A stretch of 47,028 bases of DNA from the NCBI GenBank assembly GCA_902761035.1, contig CACWIW010000095.1, forward strand, positions 1 through 47,028. Reading direction: 5' to 3'. Every line of letters starts with the position of its first letter. Position 1 is the first letter of the stretch. The notes beneath the pieces were generated by a model, which had not been told where the DNA came from, made no database searches, and worked only from the letters and a program-made list of their open reading frames with translations. The stretch is from an uncultured bacterium. Lineage in GTDB: Bacteria > Verrucomicrobiota > Kiritimatiellia > RFP12 > UBA1067. The translations under genes were made by a program, and so were the position numbers. Positions 24,091 through 32,493 of this stretch are shown here, one piece after another.

Positions 24091-24738
24091 GGGATGTGGA
24101 TATGGGAATGTAATTGAGAATCTTCAGCTGCCCTGTCCCCATCTGCGAAACATCCGCGCGCACTAAGTCGCAGAGCGGCTATTGTGCCGCGATTTCTGCT
24201 TGTTTTCGTTGGTTTCGTTAGTTTCGCCAAAGTTCCCCATTGCCTTTTCGGGGCAGAAATGCCATGCTTGCGCCGCTTTTCATTAGGGATGCCCCCAAGA
24301 ACTCGTTTTGAAGTAAAGCATACACCCGCTGGCGATAAGGCGTTCTTTGAACGACTCAGGAGCAAGCTTGAGAGAGAGAAGGATTTGCTGTGAAGCATCT
24401 GAACACTGCGCTGGGGGACTCGCTACTGAGTAGGCGCGCGCCCCTCCCGAAACGCTTATGAGGAATGCAGATGAGAAACGCGGCATTCCCTCTATTCTGA
24501 GTCTTGCTCGGCAGTGGTTTATCTTTTGCTTATGGAACATTTGGTTTTATGGTCAGACCTCATTATGAATAAGGTCAGACCATATTATGTATTAGGTCTG
24601 ACCAGAATGATAATATCGTCAGACCATATTGTTGAATGAACAGCAGAGCTAAACAAGCTGTTCTTCGTATTTCGCCGTACGTAGCCACACCGTACACGCA
24701 TGATTTTGGCAATTGCCTCCACAATTTCATGAGTCTTT
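24091..24738. other. Gene-free stretch with short motifs
   Basis: No convincing gene. The short frames present lack recognisable domains and ribosome sites. The first 450 bases look like decayed sequence; the right part carries the GGTCAGACC cluster described separately. Composition drops to AT-rich toward 24500-24850, unlike the flanking genes. Confidence 0.55.
24549..24623. repeat. Cluster of GGTCAGACC motifs
   Basis: Four copies in 75 bases: GGTCAGACC at 24549 and 24571, its reverse complement GGTCTGACC at 24593, and CGTCAGACC at 24615, spaced about 22 bases apart. The same string forms both tips of the RAYT-derived elements at 5228 and 6556. Confidence 0.7.
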
Positions 24739-24794
24739 GGTGAATTGTTGGTGAATCCATGGTGAATCCAATGTGAACTTTCCGTGAACCTGCC
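24739..24794. repeat. Five iteron-like direct repeats of 11-12 bases
   Basis: GGTGAATTGTT, GGTGAATCCAT, GGTGAATCCAAT, GTGAACTTTCC and GTGAACCTGCC follow each other without gaps, giving GTGAA once per DNA turn. They lie in an AT-rich stretch next to a transposase remnant. Such helically phased repeats are usual for binding of one protein in several copies. Confidence 0.55.
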
Positions 24795-24899
24795 AAGACC
24801 TATTACTAGAAAAAATACGTAATTGGTCAGAAATATTCTATATAACGTTGAGGAACCCCTCGTTTACCACTTATCCCCCGCACATCAACCGCATAAAAT

Positions 24900-25571
24900 C
24901 GTAGAAGCAGCTTCCTAGTGGTAAATCGCGCAAAAGAATAGGGACGCGCCTTCTCGGTAGCGGCCTTCTCGTCCTTCATGGCTGCGCCTTCGCGCGCGTC
25001 TATCTCGGCCGAGTCGATGCTGCGGTGGATGACGATCAGCCCCTTCGCCACCTTTTTCATGAGTCCTTGAAAAGCGACGAGGCGATCTCGTCCACGGCGA
25101 AGTCGCCAAACGTCCGCGAGATAGTGGACTCAGACGGGATGCCGGACAGCGACTCCCATCCGCAGAGTCTGCGCATGGACGGGCATCGGCGCACTTCGGT
25201 AAGCGCGTCCTTGGTCGTCAGGAAATTCCAGACATGCTTCATCACGAACATCTTGGACATCGCAAGTCAGCCGACGGCTTCCTTCCAATGAGGGCGCATC
25301 TGCGAAATTCACTGCCGGGCCTTCTGATGATTGGAAACAACTTGTTTGAAACAACTTGCTTTTAGCGCACGGGCTAACTCGCCCGTGCCCATAGTCCAAC
25401 CAAAAACGATACAATTATATTAAGATTCATGCAAACATAGATGGATAGATGCGCGGGTGAGTTAGCCCGCGCGCCTCTCTCAAAGTTGTTTTTACCAGTT
25501 GTTTTGGTTGTTTCCAATCTCAAAACGCATGGTGAAAAACGCAGATGCGCCCTTCCAATGAAATACTTCAT
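24900..25571 (-). pseudogene. Decayed IS transposase with N-terminal DUF772-like region
   Basis: Read on the - strand from 25571. It starts MKYFIGRK with an upstream AAGGGTGAAA ribosome site, is interrupted after a few codons by a 261-bp miniature element, then resumes in shifted frames as MFVMKHVWNFLTTKDALTE, RRLCGWESLSGIPSESTIS and RTFGDFAVDEIASSLF, then VIHRSIDSAEIDAREGA. This matches the N-terminal region of IS1182/IS5-type transposases (PSLRRLCGW, PSESTFSR, IDAREK). The catalytic DDE part is absent. Several frameshifts and an in-frame stop show that it is dead. Confidence 0.7.
25292..25552. mobile_element. 261-bp miniature inverted-repeat element with 9-bp target duplication
   Basis: Tips GGGCGCATCTGCG (25292-25304) and CGCAGATGCGCCC (25540-25552) are exact inverted repeats. 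Similarity continues inward for about 110 bases, including ATTGGAAACAAC on the left and its complement on the right. Each half also holds a small hairpin (GCACGGGC/GCCCGTGC with loop TAACTC on the left). The element is flanked by perfect 9-base copies of TTCCAATGA (25283-25291 and 25553-25561). No coding capacity. It sits in the 5' end of the transposase pseudogene. Confidence 0.88.
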
Positions 25572-25778
25572 TTTCACCCTTGCGCCCAGAGCAAGATTTT
25601 GGCATAATTGACGCGCTAAACCCTTCAGCCGTGCAGAGGCGTTTCTGCGGGTTTCGTCAAGCCGCGTGGCTTGGCTCGCGAATGGCGCGGAAGAGGGGAT
25701 TTTGCAATTACCTCTGAATTTAAAGGTTCTACAGCAAATTTTTGACAAGATTTTCAACAACCGACTAAGGATAAAACG

Positions 25779-28700
25779 ATGAAAAGAATACTGACGGCGA
25801 TTATAGGTTCCGTGGTGTCTGCAGTTGCATGTGCGGCGATCACGGTTTCGGACGCAAGCGGACTCGACTCGATCACGCTTACGTTCGACGCGGCGGAAAG
25901 CCCGCGCGAGCTGTGGTGCGCGTGGGGCGACGCGGACATGGGCGACGGATTTGCGGACTGGGCGCATTCCGAGCGTGTCGCGATCATCGAAGCGTCAGCG
26001 ACGACGCTGACGACGGCGATTCCCAACGATGCCCGGCGGGCCGCGTACGCGCGCTACTTCCTCTTCGCGGGCGGCGCTTCGTACCCGTGCGAGTTCATCC
26101 GCTCCACCGGGACGCAGGGCATCGACACCGGGTACTGTCCGACGCCCAGGAGCGCGATATCGATCGATCTGCTCCTGGAGGACTACCTCACGGTCCAGAC
26201 GCGGGCGTTCAGTTCGTATGGCACGGAGTCAACGATCACGGTGTACGTCAACGGATACGGCGGCTGGTCGTGGGCTTGGATTGACGGCACGAGCGGCAAC
26301 TGGACGCCATGCTACATCTCCGCCAAGGACAAGCGCACGGTCATCACGCTCGACGGCGAAAACGACCGCGTTTCGGTCTCAGTGGACGGAAATCTCGTCC
26401 ATTCGACCAACATCACCGCTTATGTCGCCGCCGACAAGCGCACCAAGTCGTCGGACAGGGGAGTTTCCCTGCTCGTGCTGAAAAACCGCAACGATTCGCT
26501 TACCAATTACGCCAAGGCGCGCTTTTACGGCGCGACCTTCGACGAGGCGGGCGTCCGCCATCATACGTACATCCCCTACGTTTCAGAGGGTACGGCCGGC
26601 GTGTACGACACCGTTGACGGTGCATTCATCGGCAACAACCTGGGGACGGGCGAATTCATTCCGTGCGGACGCGGCGGGGACGTGTCGGGCGCAGAGGCGA
26701 GCGCGGCCCTTGACCTCGCGGAGGTGCGCGGCGGTCCGCTTGATGTTGAAACCGTGTACATCAACGTGGCGAAGACATACACGGAGGTTTTCGACGGCCC
26801 TGCGACAATCGACTACAGGATCGTGAAAGTGGGCGAGGGAACGCTCGTGATGGACGGAACCCGCACGTTCAACCAGGACGTCATCATTTCCAACGGCGTC
26901 ATTCGCGCGAACTGGGCGACGAGCGGACTCTCGGGCAAGCATCTCGGAATCTGCAACACCGGGTCCAACAGCGGCTACTGCTACTTCCAGGAGACTGGCA
27001 GCTCGTTCACGGCGACGCCGGGGGACAGCGGTCCCGGAACGGTGGAGCTGCACGGCTACGCGGGTATCGTTCCGTACGAGCAGGACATCACCGTCAACCT
27101 CGGTGGCGACGGGCGGATGCTCACGTGCTACACGGACGGCTTCTACGCCAACCACTTCATTTTGTCGCACAGCAGTTCGCAGCGCAACGCCACGTTCGTG
27201 AACGGCATCGACTTCGCGGGCAACGCCTTCGAGTCCAAGGAAATCGACGGCGGCGGCACGGGAATCTACACCGGCTGCATCACGAATTCGGCGGCATCCA
27301 ACCATGCCTGGAACTTCTACAGCGGCAACACCGTCATTGTGGGTACGCGCGGAACAGCCAACGAGCGCGTGGACTTCTACGGTTACCGTATCGTCAATCA
27401 CTCGGCGTCGCTCGTGATCTCCAACGCGACCATCCGCATGTACAACGACGTGATCAACGGAAATTCGTCGAGCGAACTTGCGTACACCACGTTCGTGAAC
27501 TGTGACAGGTCTGCAACTGGCGGATACACGTACAGCGCGGGCAAGGCGGATGGCGTGCTGACTATCGACGGTGGCACGTACACGGGGACCAGTCACCTTC
27601 GCGTTGGTAACCCCTCTGGTGACCGCGAGGGAACCCTCATAGTCACGAACGACGCAGTAGTGACTTTTGCCGGTACGATGGGCATCTACACGAACAGCAC
27701 GTACAGGCAGTATGGCGGTACGGTCCAGCTGAGTAAAATGGAGATGATCGCCGGTCTTGCAGAGCTTTACGACGGCAGTCTGACGTTTACGGGGAACAAC
27801 GCCAAGATCGGCATGGCGCCGAACGAGAAAATCACGCAATTTGCGATGTACGGCGGCTCCCTCTACATTAACGACGGCCAGCAGTCCAAGATTGGCAGTG
27901 GCGGCGACGGCTGGTTCAGGCAGATGGGTGGAACGGTATCCGTGCCGTCGTACTTCGGAGTCGGGCATACCACTGGCGCGTATGGACGGCTGGACGTCCA
28001 CGGCGGAACGTTCACGCACCGCAACGAGAACTACGTCCGCCTCGGCGAGAGCGGGACGGGCGTGGTGTCCGTGGCGAACGGCGGCGTATTTACGGACATG
28101 GCGTCTGGGTCGCCAATGGCCCGCAACGCAGGCTCGAAGGGCACTGTGATCCTCTCGCCTGACGGCACGTTCGAGACGCCCCGGCTTTATCCGGACAATA
28201 CGACGGCCGAAAGCAGCGTCGTGTTCAACGGCGGTACGTTTAGGCCGCGGACGAACAGCCAGGCGACCGACTTCCTCGCCACGACCCTCACCCGCGTCAC
28301 GGTGTCCCCGTACGGCGGCGCGATTGACACGGCCGGCAGGGGTGACTTCACGCTGAACAGGGCGCTCGGCCCGACGACGGACACAGGCGACCTGTGCGAG
28401 GCACTGGCGCATCGGTGGAGCTTCGACGGCGGTTCGCTCGTTGACAGCGTCGGCGGCCTCACGGCGACCGTAAGCGGCTCGATCGACCAGGAGGACGGTG
28501 CAATACGACTCAAGGGAACGGGCTGGAACACGAGCAGCGTCAATCTCGGCACGACGCTTCTCCCTACGGACGGACGCGGCGCGACCATCGAGGTCTGGGT
28601 GACGCCGCTTGCCTACAAGAGCTGGGCGCGCGTGATCGCCTTCGGTTCGGAATCCGGCGCATCAAAATACATCTACATCTCGTTCAATGGCGGCGGGGAG

Positions 28701-29627
28701 AACAAGCCGTTCCATTTCCGCATCAATGGCAGCGGATCGGACGAGTACGCGAAGAACACGGTCATTGCGTCGGGCCGCACCTACCATGTGGCACTGGTGC
28801 TCGACCCGCTGCCGAACGGCAGGTTCCTCAATACGGTGTACATACGCGACGCAGACACCGGTGAACTGCTGGAGACGGTCCAGGAGGCGTCGAACGTCGG
28901 CTGGACTCCCGCCGAGCTCCAGTGGGAGAACGGCTGCTGGCTCGGACACTCCAACAGCACCTCGAACTCCGACCCAGATGCCCGCTACCACGAGGTGCGC
29001 ATCCACCACCGTCCGATGACGGCGGAGCAGGTGGCGGCGAGCTGTGCGGCGGGACCCGACGTCGTATACTACTTCCGCAAGAAGGGCGCGGGAACGCTCA
29101 CGATGACCGGAGCGAACACGTATGCCGTCGGCACGGCGGTGGACGGCGGCACGCTGAAGCTCGCAAGCGGCGCGACACTGCCCGCGACGGAGATATGGGC
29201 GGGCGTGGACGCGACGCTCGACCTGAACGGAACCTCGCAGACGGCGAAGGAGCTTGGCGGCTTCGGCACGGTGAAGGGTGGCACGCTCGCCGTCACGGGG
29301 ACGATCCAGCCCGGCGGCAGGGACGCCGTCGGCACGCTCACCGTCGATGGCACGGCTCTTACCTCAGGAACGCTCGTCATAGACGTGGCGGCGGACGGGA
29401 CCTGCGACAAGCTTGTCGCCACGGGTGCGCTCAATCTATCCAACCTCAACCTTGTGATTGCAGGAGCGGAGTTGGACAAGGGCAAGAGGTACGAAATCGC
29501 CACAGCCGCTTCTGTGACGGGCGCGTTCGCCAGCGCAACCCTGCCAGAGAGTCGCTGGCATGTTTCCGCCCACGGAACAAAGGTCACGTTGACGTCCGTG
29601 AGGGGCACGGTTGTGATAGTCCGCTGA
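25779..29627 (+). CDS. Giant secreted beta-rich protein with LamG-like domain and IVR tail
   Basis: 1282 residues. Signal peptide to about residue 19 (ILTAIIGSVVSAVACA). An N-terminal part (about 95-290: FIRSTGTQGIDTGY, TVYVNGYGGWSWAWIDG) resembles concanavalin-like lectin folds. A long central stretch is made of short beta-strand repeats rich in Gly, Thr and Asn (GTLIVTNDAVVTFAGTMGIY, GGTVSVPSYFGVG). Residues about 877-1088 look like a LamG domain (AHRWSFDGGSLVDSVGG, TIEVWVTPLAYKSWARV). A typical autotransporter-associated beta-strand repeat follows (GAGTLTMTGANTYAVGTAV). The chain ends RGTVVIVR with no C-terminal barrel. Probably a surface or matrix protein binding glycans. AAGGA precedes the ATG. 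The next gene, a xylanase, follows at 33 bases. Confidence 0.82.
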   Translation: MKRILTAIIGSVVSAVACAAITVSDASGLDSITLTFDAAESPRELWCAWGDADMGDGFADWAHSERVAIIEASATTLTTAIPNDARRAAYARYFLFAGGASYPCEFIRSTGTQGIDTGYCPTPRSAISIDLLLEDYLTVQTRAFSSYGTESTITVYVNGYGGWSWAWIDGTSGNWTPCYISAKDKRTVITLDGENDRVSVSVDGNLVHSTNITAYVAADKRTKSSDRGVSLLVLKNRNDSLTNYAKARFYGATFDEAGVRHHTYIPYVSEGTAGVYDTVDGAFIGNNLGTGEFIPCGRGGDVSGAEASAALDLAEVRGGPLDVETVYINVAKTYTEVFDGPATIDYRIVKVGEGTLVMDGTRTFNQDVIISNGVIRANWATSGLSGKHLGICNTGSNSGYCYFQETGSSFTATPGDSGPGTVELHGYAGIVPYEQDITVNLGGDGRMLTCYTDGFYANHFILSHSSSQRNATFVNGIDFAGNAFESKEIDGGGTGIYTGCITNSAASNHAWNFYSGNTVIVGTRGTANERVDFYGYRIVNHSASLVISNATIRMYNDVINGNSSSELAYTTFVNCDRSATGGYTYSAGKADGVLTIDGGTYTGTSHLRVGNPSGDREGTLIVTNDAVVTFAGTMGIYTNSTYRQYGGTVQLSKMEMIAGLAELYDGSLTFTGNNAKIGMAPNEKITQFAMYGGSLYINDGQQSKIGSGGDGWFRQMGGTVSVPSYFGVGHTTGAYGRLDVHGGTFTHRNENYVRLGESGTGVVSVANGGVFTDMASGSPMARNAGSKGTVILSPDGTFETPRLYPDNTTAESSVVFNGGTFRPRTNSQATDFLATTLTRVTVSPYGGAIDTAGRGDFTLNRALGPTTDTGDLCEALAHRWSFDGGSLVDSVGGLTATVSGSIDQEDGAIRLKGTGWNTSSVNLGTTLLPTDGRGATIEVWVTPLAYKSWARVIAFGSESGASKYIYISFNGGGENKPFHFRINGSGSDEYAKNTVIASGRTYHVALVLDPLPNGRFLNTVYIRDADTGELLETVQEASNVGWTPAELQWENGCWLGHSNSTSNSDPDARYHEVRIHHRPMTAEQVAASCAAGPDVVYYFRKKGAGTLTMTGANTYAVGTAVDGGTLKLASGATLPATEIWAGVDATLDLNGTSQTAKELGGFGTVKGGTLAVTGTIQPGGRDAVGTLTVDGTALTSGTLVIDVAADGTCDKLVATGALNLSNLNLVIAGAELDKGKRYEIATAASVTGAFASATLPESRWHVSAHGTKVTLTSVRGTVVIVR

Positions 29628-29659
29628 ACATTCTACTAAGCAGTAGAAGAAAAACGAAC

Positions 29660-31258
29660 ATGAAATCATATCCAATCTTCGCCGCGCTTGCGGCCTCCGT
29701 CCTCATGGCGTCTGCGTCCGCCGCGCAGTTCCAGATAGACCGTTCGGTAATGAACGAGGCATATTGGAAGTTCTGGAACGACAAGGTGCAGGCGAAGATC
29801 GACGCCGACATCGAGAAGTACCGCAAGGCCGATGCGATGGTGGAGGTGGCCGCGCCGGACGGCGCGGAGGTGAAGGTCGAGCAGCTCACCCACGCCTTCC
29901 ACTTCGGCGCGTCGATCTTCAACTTCAACCAGCTCGGCACTAAGGAGCGCAACGACCGCTACAAGGCGCTGTGGCGCACGCTCTTCAACTCCGCGACGGT
30001 CCCGTTCTACTGGAAGACGCTTGAGCCAAAGGCGGGCGCGCCGCGCTATTATGCGGCGAAGGAGGATTCCGAGGAATTCTGGAATGCGTGTCCGTCACCG
30101 GAACGCCAGCCGCACTGGAGACGTCCGCCGCCGGGCGATATCATCGACTACCTGCGTCCGCTCGGCGTACGCATCCACGGACACGTCCTCGTGTGGGCCA
30201 ACTTCTACCAGAATCCGGCATGGCTGTGGTTCGAGGGCTGTCCCGACGACGAGAAGCGCGCGCTTGAGGAGGCGAGCGGCGTGAAGTTCCCGCGTTCCGG
30301 CGAGCAAGAGCGCCTTTCGCCCAAGGAGCAGAAGAGGTTCTCGAACCGCCTCCTGGATGCGGCGTGGGGCAAGGTGTTCGACAAGATGTCCGAGGAGGAG
30401 ATCGTGGCACTTGTGCCGACATATTTCAAGAACCTTGAAAAATACTACGAAAGCCACGTGCGCGACATCACGCGTCGTTTCGGCGACCGCGTCGATTCGT
30501 GGGACGTCGTGAACGAGTCCGCGGCGGTGTTCAAGCGGCTCGGCGGGAAGTCCGTACGCGGGAAGCCGTTCGACAAGGCGCGCTACGGCGCGGATGGCGT
30601 CTGCGGGCAGCCCATGCCGGCGGACTACGCCTTCAAGGCGTTCAAGTGGGCGCAGGAGTCGTTGCCGGAACGCGCCGTCCTCTCGATCAACGACTGGAAC
30701 AAGTCGGCGACATACGTGAAGCAGATTGAGGACCTCCGCGCGCATGGCGCACGTGTCGGGATGATCGGCGCGCAGATGCACCTGATGAACCCAAAGGCGA
30801 GCACCGAAATCGAGAAGAACATCAGCCGTCAGCCAGACGCGATCGCCAAGCGCTGCCGTCTCCTTTCGAAGCCGGGGCTTCCGATCCACTGCTCGGAGAT
30901 CACCGTCACGGCGCCGGACAGGACGAAGCGCGGCGAAATGATCCAGGCGATCATCCTGCGTAACTTCTACCGTGCGTGGTTTTCCGTCGAGAAGATGGAC
31001 GGCATCACTTGGTGGAACATTGTTGACGACTGCGGTCTTTCAGGCGAACCCGTTCTCAGCGGAATCTTCACCCGCGACATGCAGCCCAAGGCCGCGTACT
31101 TCGCGATGGACGACCTCATCAACCGCGAGTGGAAGACACGGACGGTCGCGAAGGCGGCGAACGGCAAGGTCGCGTTCCGCGGATTCCGCGGCCGCTACCG
31201 CCTCACGTGGAAGGGCGCGGACGGCAAGGAACAGACCAAGGTTATCGACGTGAAATGA
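29660..31258 (+). CDS. Secreted endo-1,4-beta-xylanase, GH10
   Basis: 532 residues with a signal peptide (to about residue 22). GH10 landmarks appear in order: FHFGASIFNF, FYWKTLEP, RIHGHVLVWANFYQNPAWLW, the acid/base Glu E286 in WDVVNES, GMIGAQMHLM, the nucleophile E413 in HCSEITV, and WWNIVDD. Relative to small GH10 enzymes it carries an insertion of about 80 residues after the HGHVLVW block and a short beta-rich tail after the barrel. It should cleave xylan backbones outside the cytoplasm. It follows the giant protein by 32 bases, so it is probably co-transcribed with it; the gap holds a small hairpin (TTCTACT/AGTAGAA). Confidence 0.88.
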   Translation: MKSYPIFAALAASVLMASASAAQFQIDRSVMNEAYWKFWNDKVQAKIDADIEKYRKADAMVEVAAPDGAEVKVEQLTHAFHFGASIFNFNQLGTKERNDRYKALWRTLFNSATVPFYWKTLEPKAGAPRYYAAKEDSEEFWNACPSPERQPHWRRPPPGDIIDYLRPLGVRIHGHVLVWANFYQNPAWLWFEGCPDDEKRALEEASGVKFPRSGEQERLSPKEQKRFSNRLLDAAWGKVFDKMSEEEIVALVPTYFKNLEKYYESHVRDITRRFGDRVDSWDVVNESAAVFKRLGGKSVRGKPFDKARYGADGVCGQPMPADYAFKAFKWAQESLPERAVLSINDWNKSATYVKQIEDLRAHGARVGMIGAQMHLMNPKASTEIEKNISRQPDAIAKRCRLLSKPGLPIHCSEITVTAPDRTKRGEMIQAIILRNFYRAWFSVEKMDGITWWNIVDDCGLSGEPVLSGIFTRDMQPKAAYFAMDDLINREWKTRTVAKAANGKVAFRGFRGRYRLTWKGADGKEQTKVIDVK

Positions 31259-31311
31259 GCGGCTGAAAACTTCGTGGAATTTCAGTATTCTGCGCCCGCC
31301 AACTGAAACTA

Positions 31312-31320
31312 TGATATACT
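31312..31320 (+). promoter_or_regulatory. Extended -10 promoter, leaderless type
   Basis: TGATATACT with the ATG at 31328 only 7 bases beyond the -10 box and no ribosome site between. Matches the arrangement before the other ATPase genes (10233, 40288, 45810). Confidence 0.55.
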
Positions 31321-31327
31321 AATCGAC

Positions 31328-31501
31328 ATGGAGAACGTGAAGAGATTCAACACGACAGGACCGTGCTTCCCTGACGAGCACTACATGCTGCCGGCGCTAG
31401 ACCGGTTGCCGGGCATTCGTGAACTTGTCGCGGGCGGCAGCTACTTCGTCGTACACGCGCCGCGCCAGACGGGCAAGACCATCCATGTCCTGGGCTTGTG
31501 A
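31328..31501 (+). pseudogene. ATPase gene fragment ending just after Walker A
   Basis: 57 codons: MENVKRFNTTGPCFPDEHYM, LPGIRELV, then HAPRQTGKT (the P-loop). It aligns residue by residue with the start of the ATPase at 45810 (EKFFNIAGPCNPAEHYMLPA and HAARQSGKTT). After the P-loop a few altered residues and a stop follow, and 20 bases later a DNA methylase gene begins. The remaining ATPase sequence is gone, probably replaced when the methylase arrived. Confidence 0.75.
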
Positions 31502-31521
31502 ACTTAAGAAGGAGAGATGCA

Positions 31522-32493
31522 ATGAGACTTGCCGCACCTCATATTGTGCAATATCAAGGGTCGAAACGAATTCTCGCTCCGCAGATATTGCGCTATATGC
31601 CTAAACGGTTCAACCGCATGGTTGAGCCGTTTGCCGGAAGCGCCGCCATGACAATTGCGGCGGCGTCGGAGATGCGGGCAGGGGCGTATCTTGTGAACGA
31701 TCTCAACGGGCCGCTTGTGGGGTTAATTGAAGCGGTGGTGGCAAACCCCGACGGATTTTTGCGGGACTATGCCGCTGTGTGGGAAGGGCAGTTCTCGTTC
31801 CCCGACGGACATCTGGCGCATTTCTACAAGATACGCGATGAATTTAACGCAGGTGACACAAGACCGGCAAATATGTACTACCTTCTCGCTCGGTGCGTGA
31901 AGGGATCTGTCAGGTACGGAAGAAACGGAAATTTCAACCAGTCTCCAGATAAGCGCCGACATGGCACGTCGCCTTCAAAGTTGGCGAAAAACGTGAAATG
32001 CGTTTCCGCCTTGCTGAGAGGGATTGCGCAGTTTTCCGCCATTGACTACAGGGAGGTGTTTGATCGAACGGCCCCTGGCGACGTGGTGTACATGGATCCA
32101 CCGTACCAGGGTGTGTCGGACGTGCGCGACTGTAGATATTTGTCGGGGGTATCCTTCAACGAATTTGCCGATTCGCTGGAGGTGTTGAACCGTAAGGGGG
32201 TTGATTTCCTGATAAGTTACGACGGCGCGTGCGGCGGACGCGAATACGGGCAAGATCTTCCAGAGGGACTTGGCTGCCGAAAGGTGATGCTCAAGGCTGG
32301 GCTTTCAAGCCAAGCGTTACTCCTCGGTCGGAAGTCAGTCACGTATGAGGCACTCGTGAGCAAGGGACTGATCTCGGGCGAGGCGGGTGCGCAAACGACA
32401 ATCAAACGCATCTTGCATGACAAATTCAAGAATCTTACTCGACAGGCGAAAAGAAAAGCCAAGAACAAGAAGAAGGAGAACGAAAATGCATGA
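31522..32493 (+). CDS. Dam-type (D12 class) DNA adenine methyltransferase
   Basis: 323 residues of the alpha-class adenine methylase family: N-terminal QYQGSKRILAPQIL, the AdoMet-binding motif VEPFAGSAAM, LVNDLNG, and the catalytic motif VVYMDPPYQG. AAGGAGAG precedes the ATG at 31522; an upstream in-frame GTG is less likely. The C-terminus is strongly basic (RQAKRKAKNKKKENENA), perhaps for DNA contact. No restriction endonuclease gene is adjacent, so it looks like an orphan methylase that marks or regulates DNA, or half of a lost system. It follows the ATPase stub and overlaps the giant-protein gene by 8 bases. Confidence 0.85.
   Translation: MRLAAPHIVQYQGSKRILAPQILRYMPKRFNRMVEPFAGSAAMTIAAASEMRAGAYLVNDLNGPLVGLIEAVVANPDGFLRDYAAVWEGQFSFPDGHLAHFYKIRDEFNAGDTRPANMYYLLARCVKGSVRYGRNGNFNQSPDKRRHGTSPSKLAKNVKCVSALLRGIAQFSAIDYREVFDRTAPGDVVYMDPPYQGVSDVRDCRYLSGVSFNEFADSLEVLNRKGVDFLISYDGACGGREYGQDLPEGLGCRKVMLKAGLSSQALLLGRKSVTYEALVSKGLISGEAGAQTTIKRILHDKFKNLTRQAKRKAKNKKKENENA

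Noticed and set aside
24184..24393. 69-codon frame on the + strand after the restriction operon
   Set aside because: No ribosome site or domain, and the sequence looks like decayed DNA; the opposite-strand frame at 24027-24398 is equally unconvincing.
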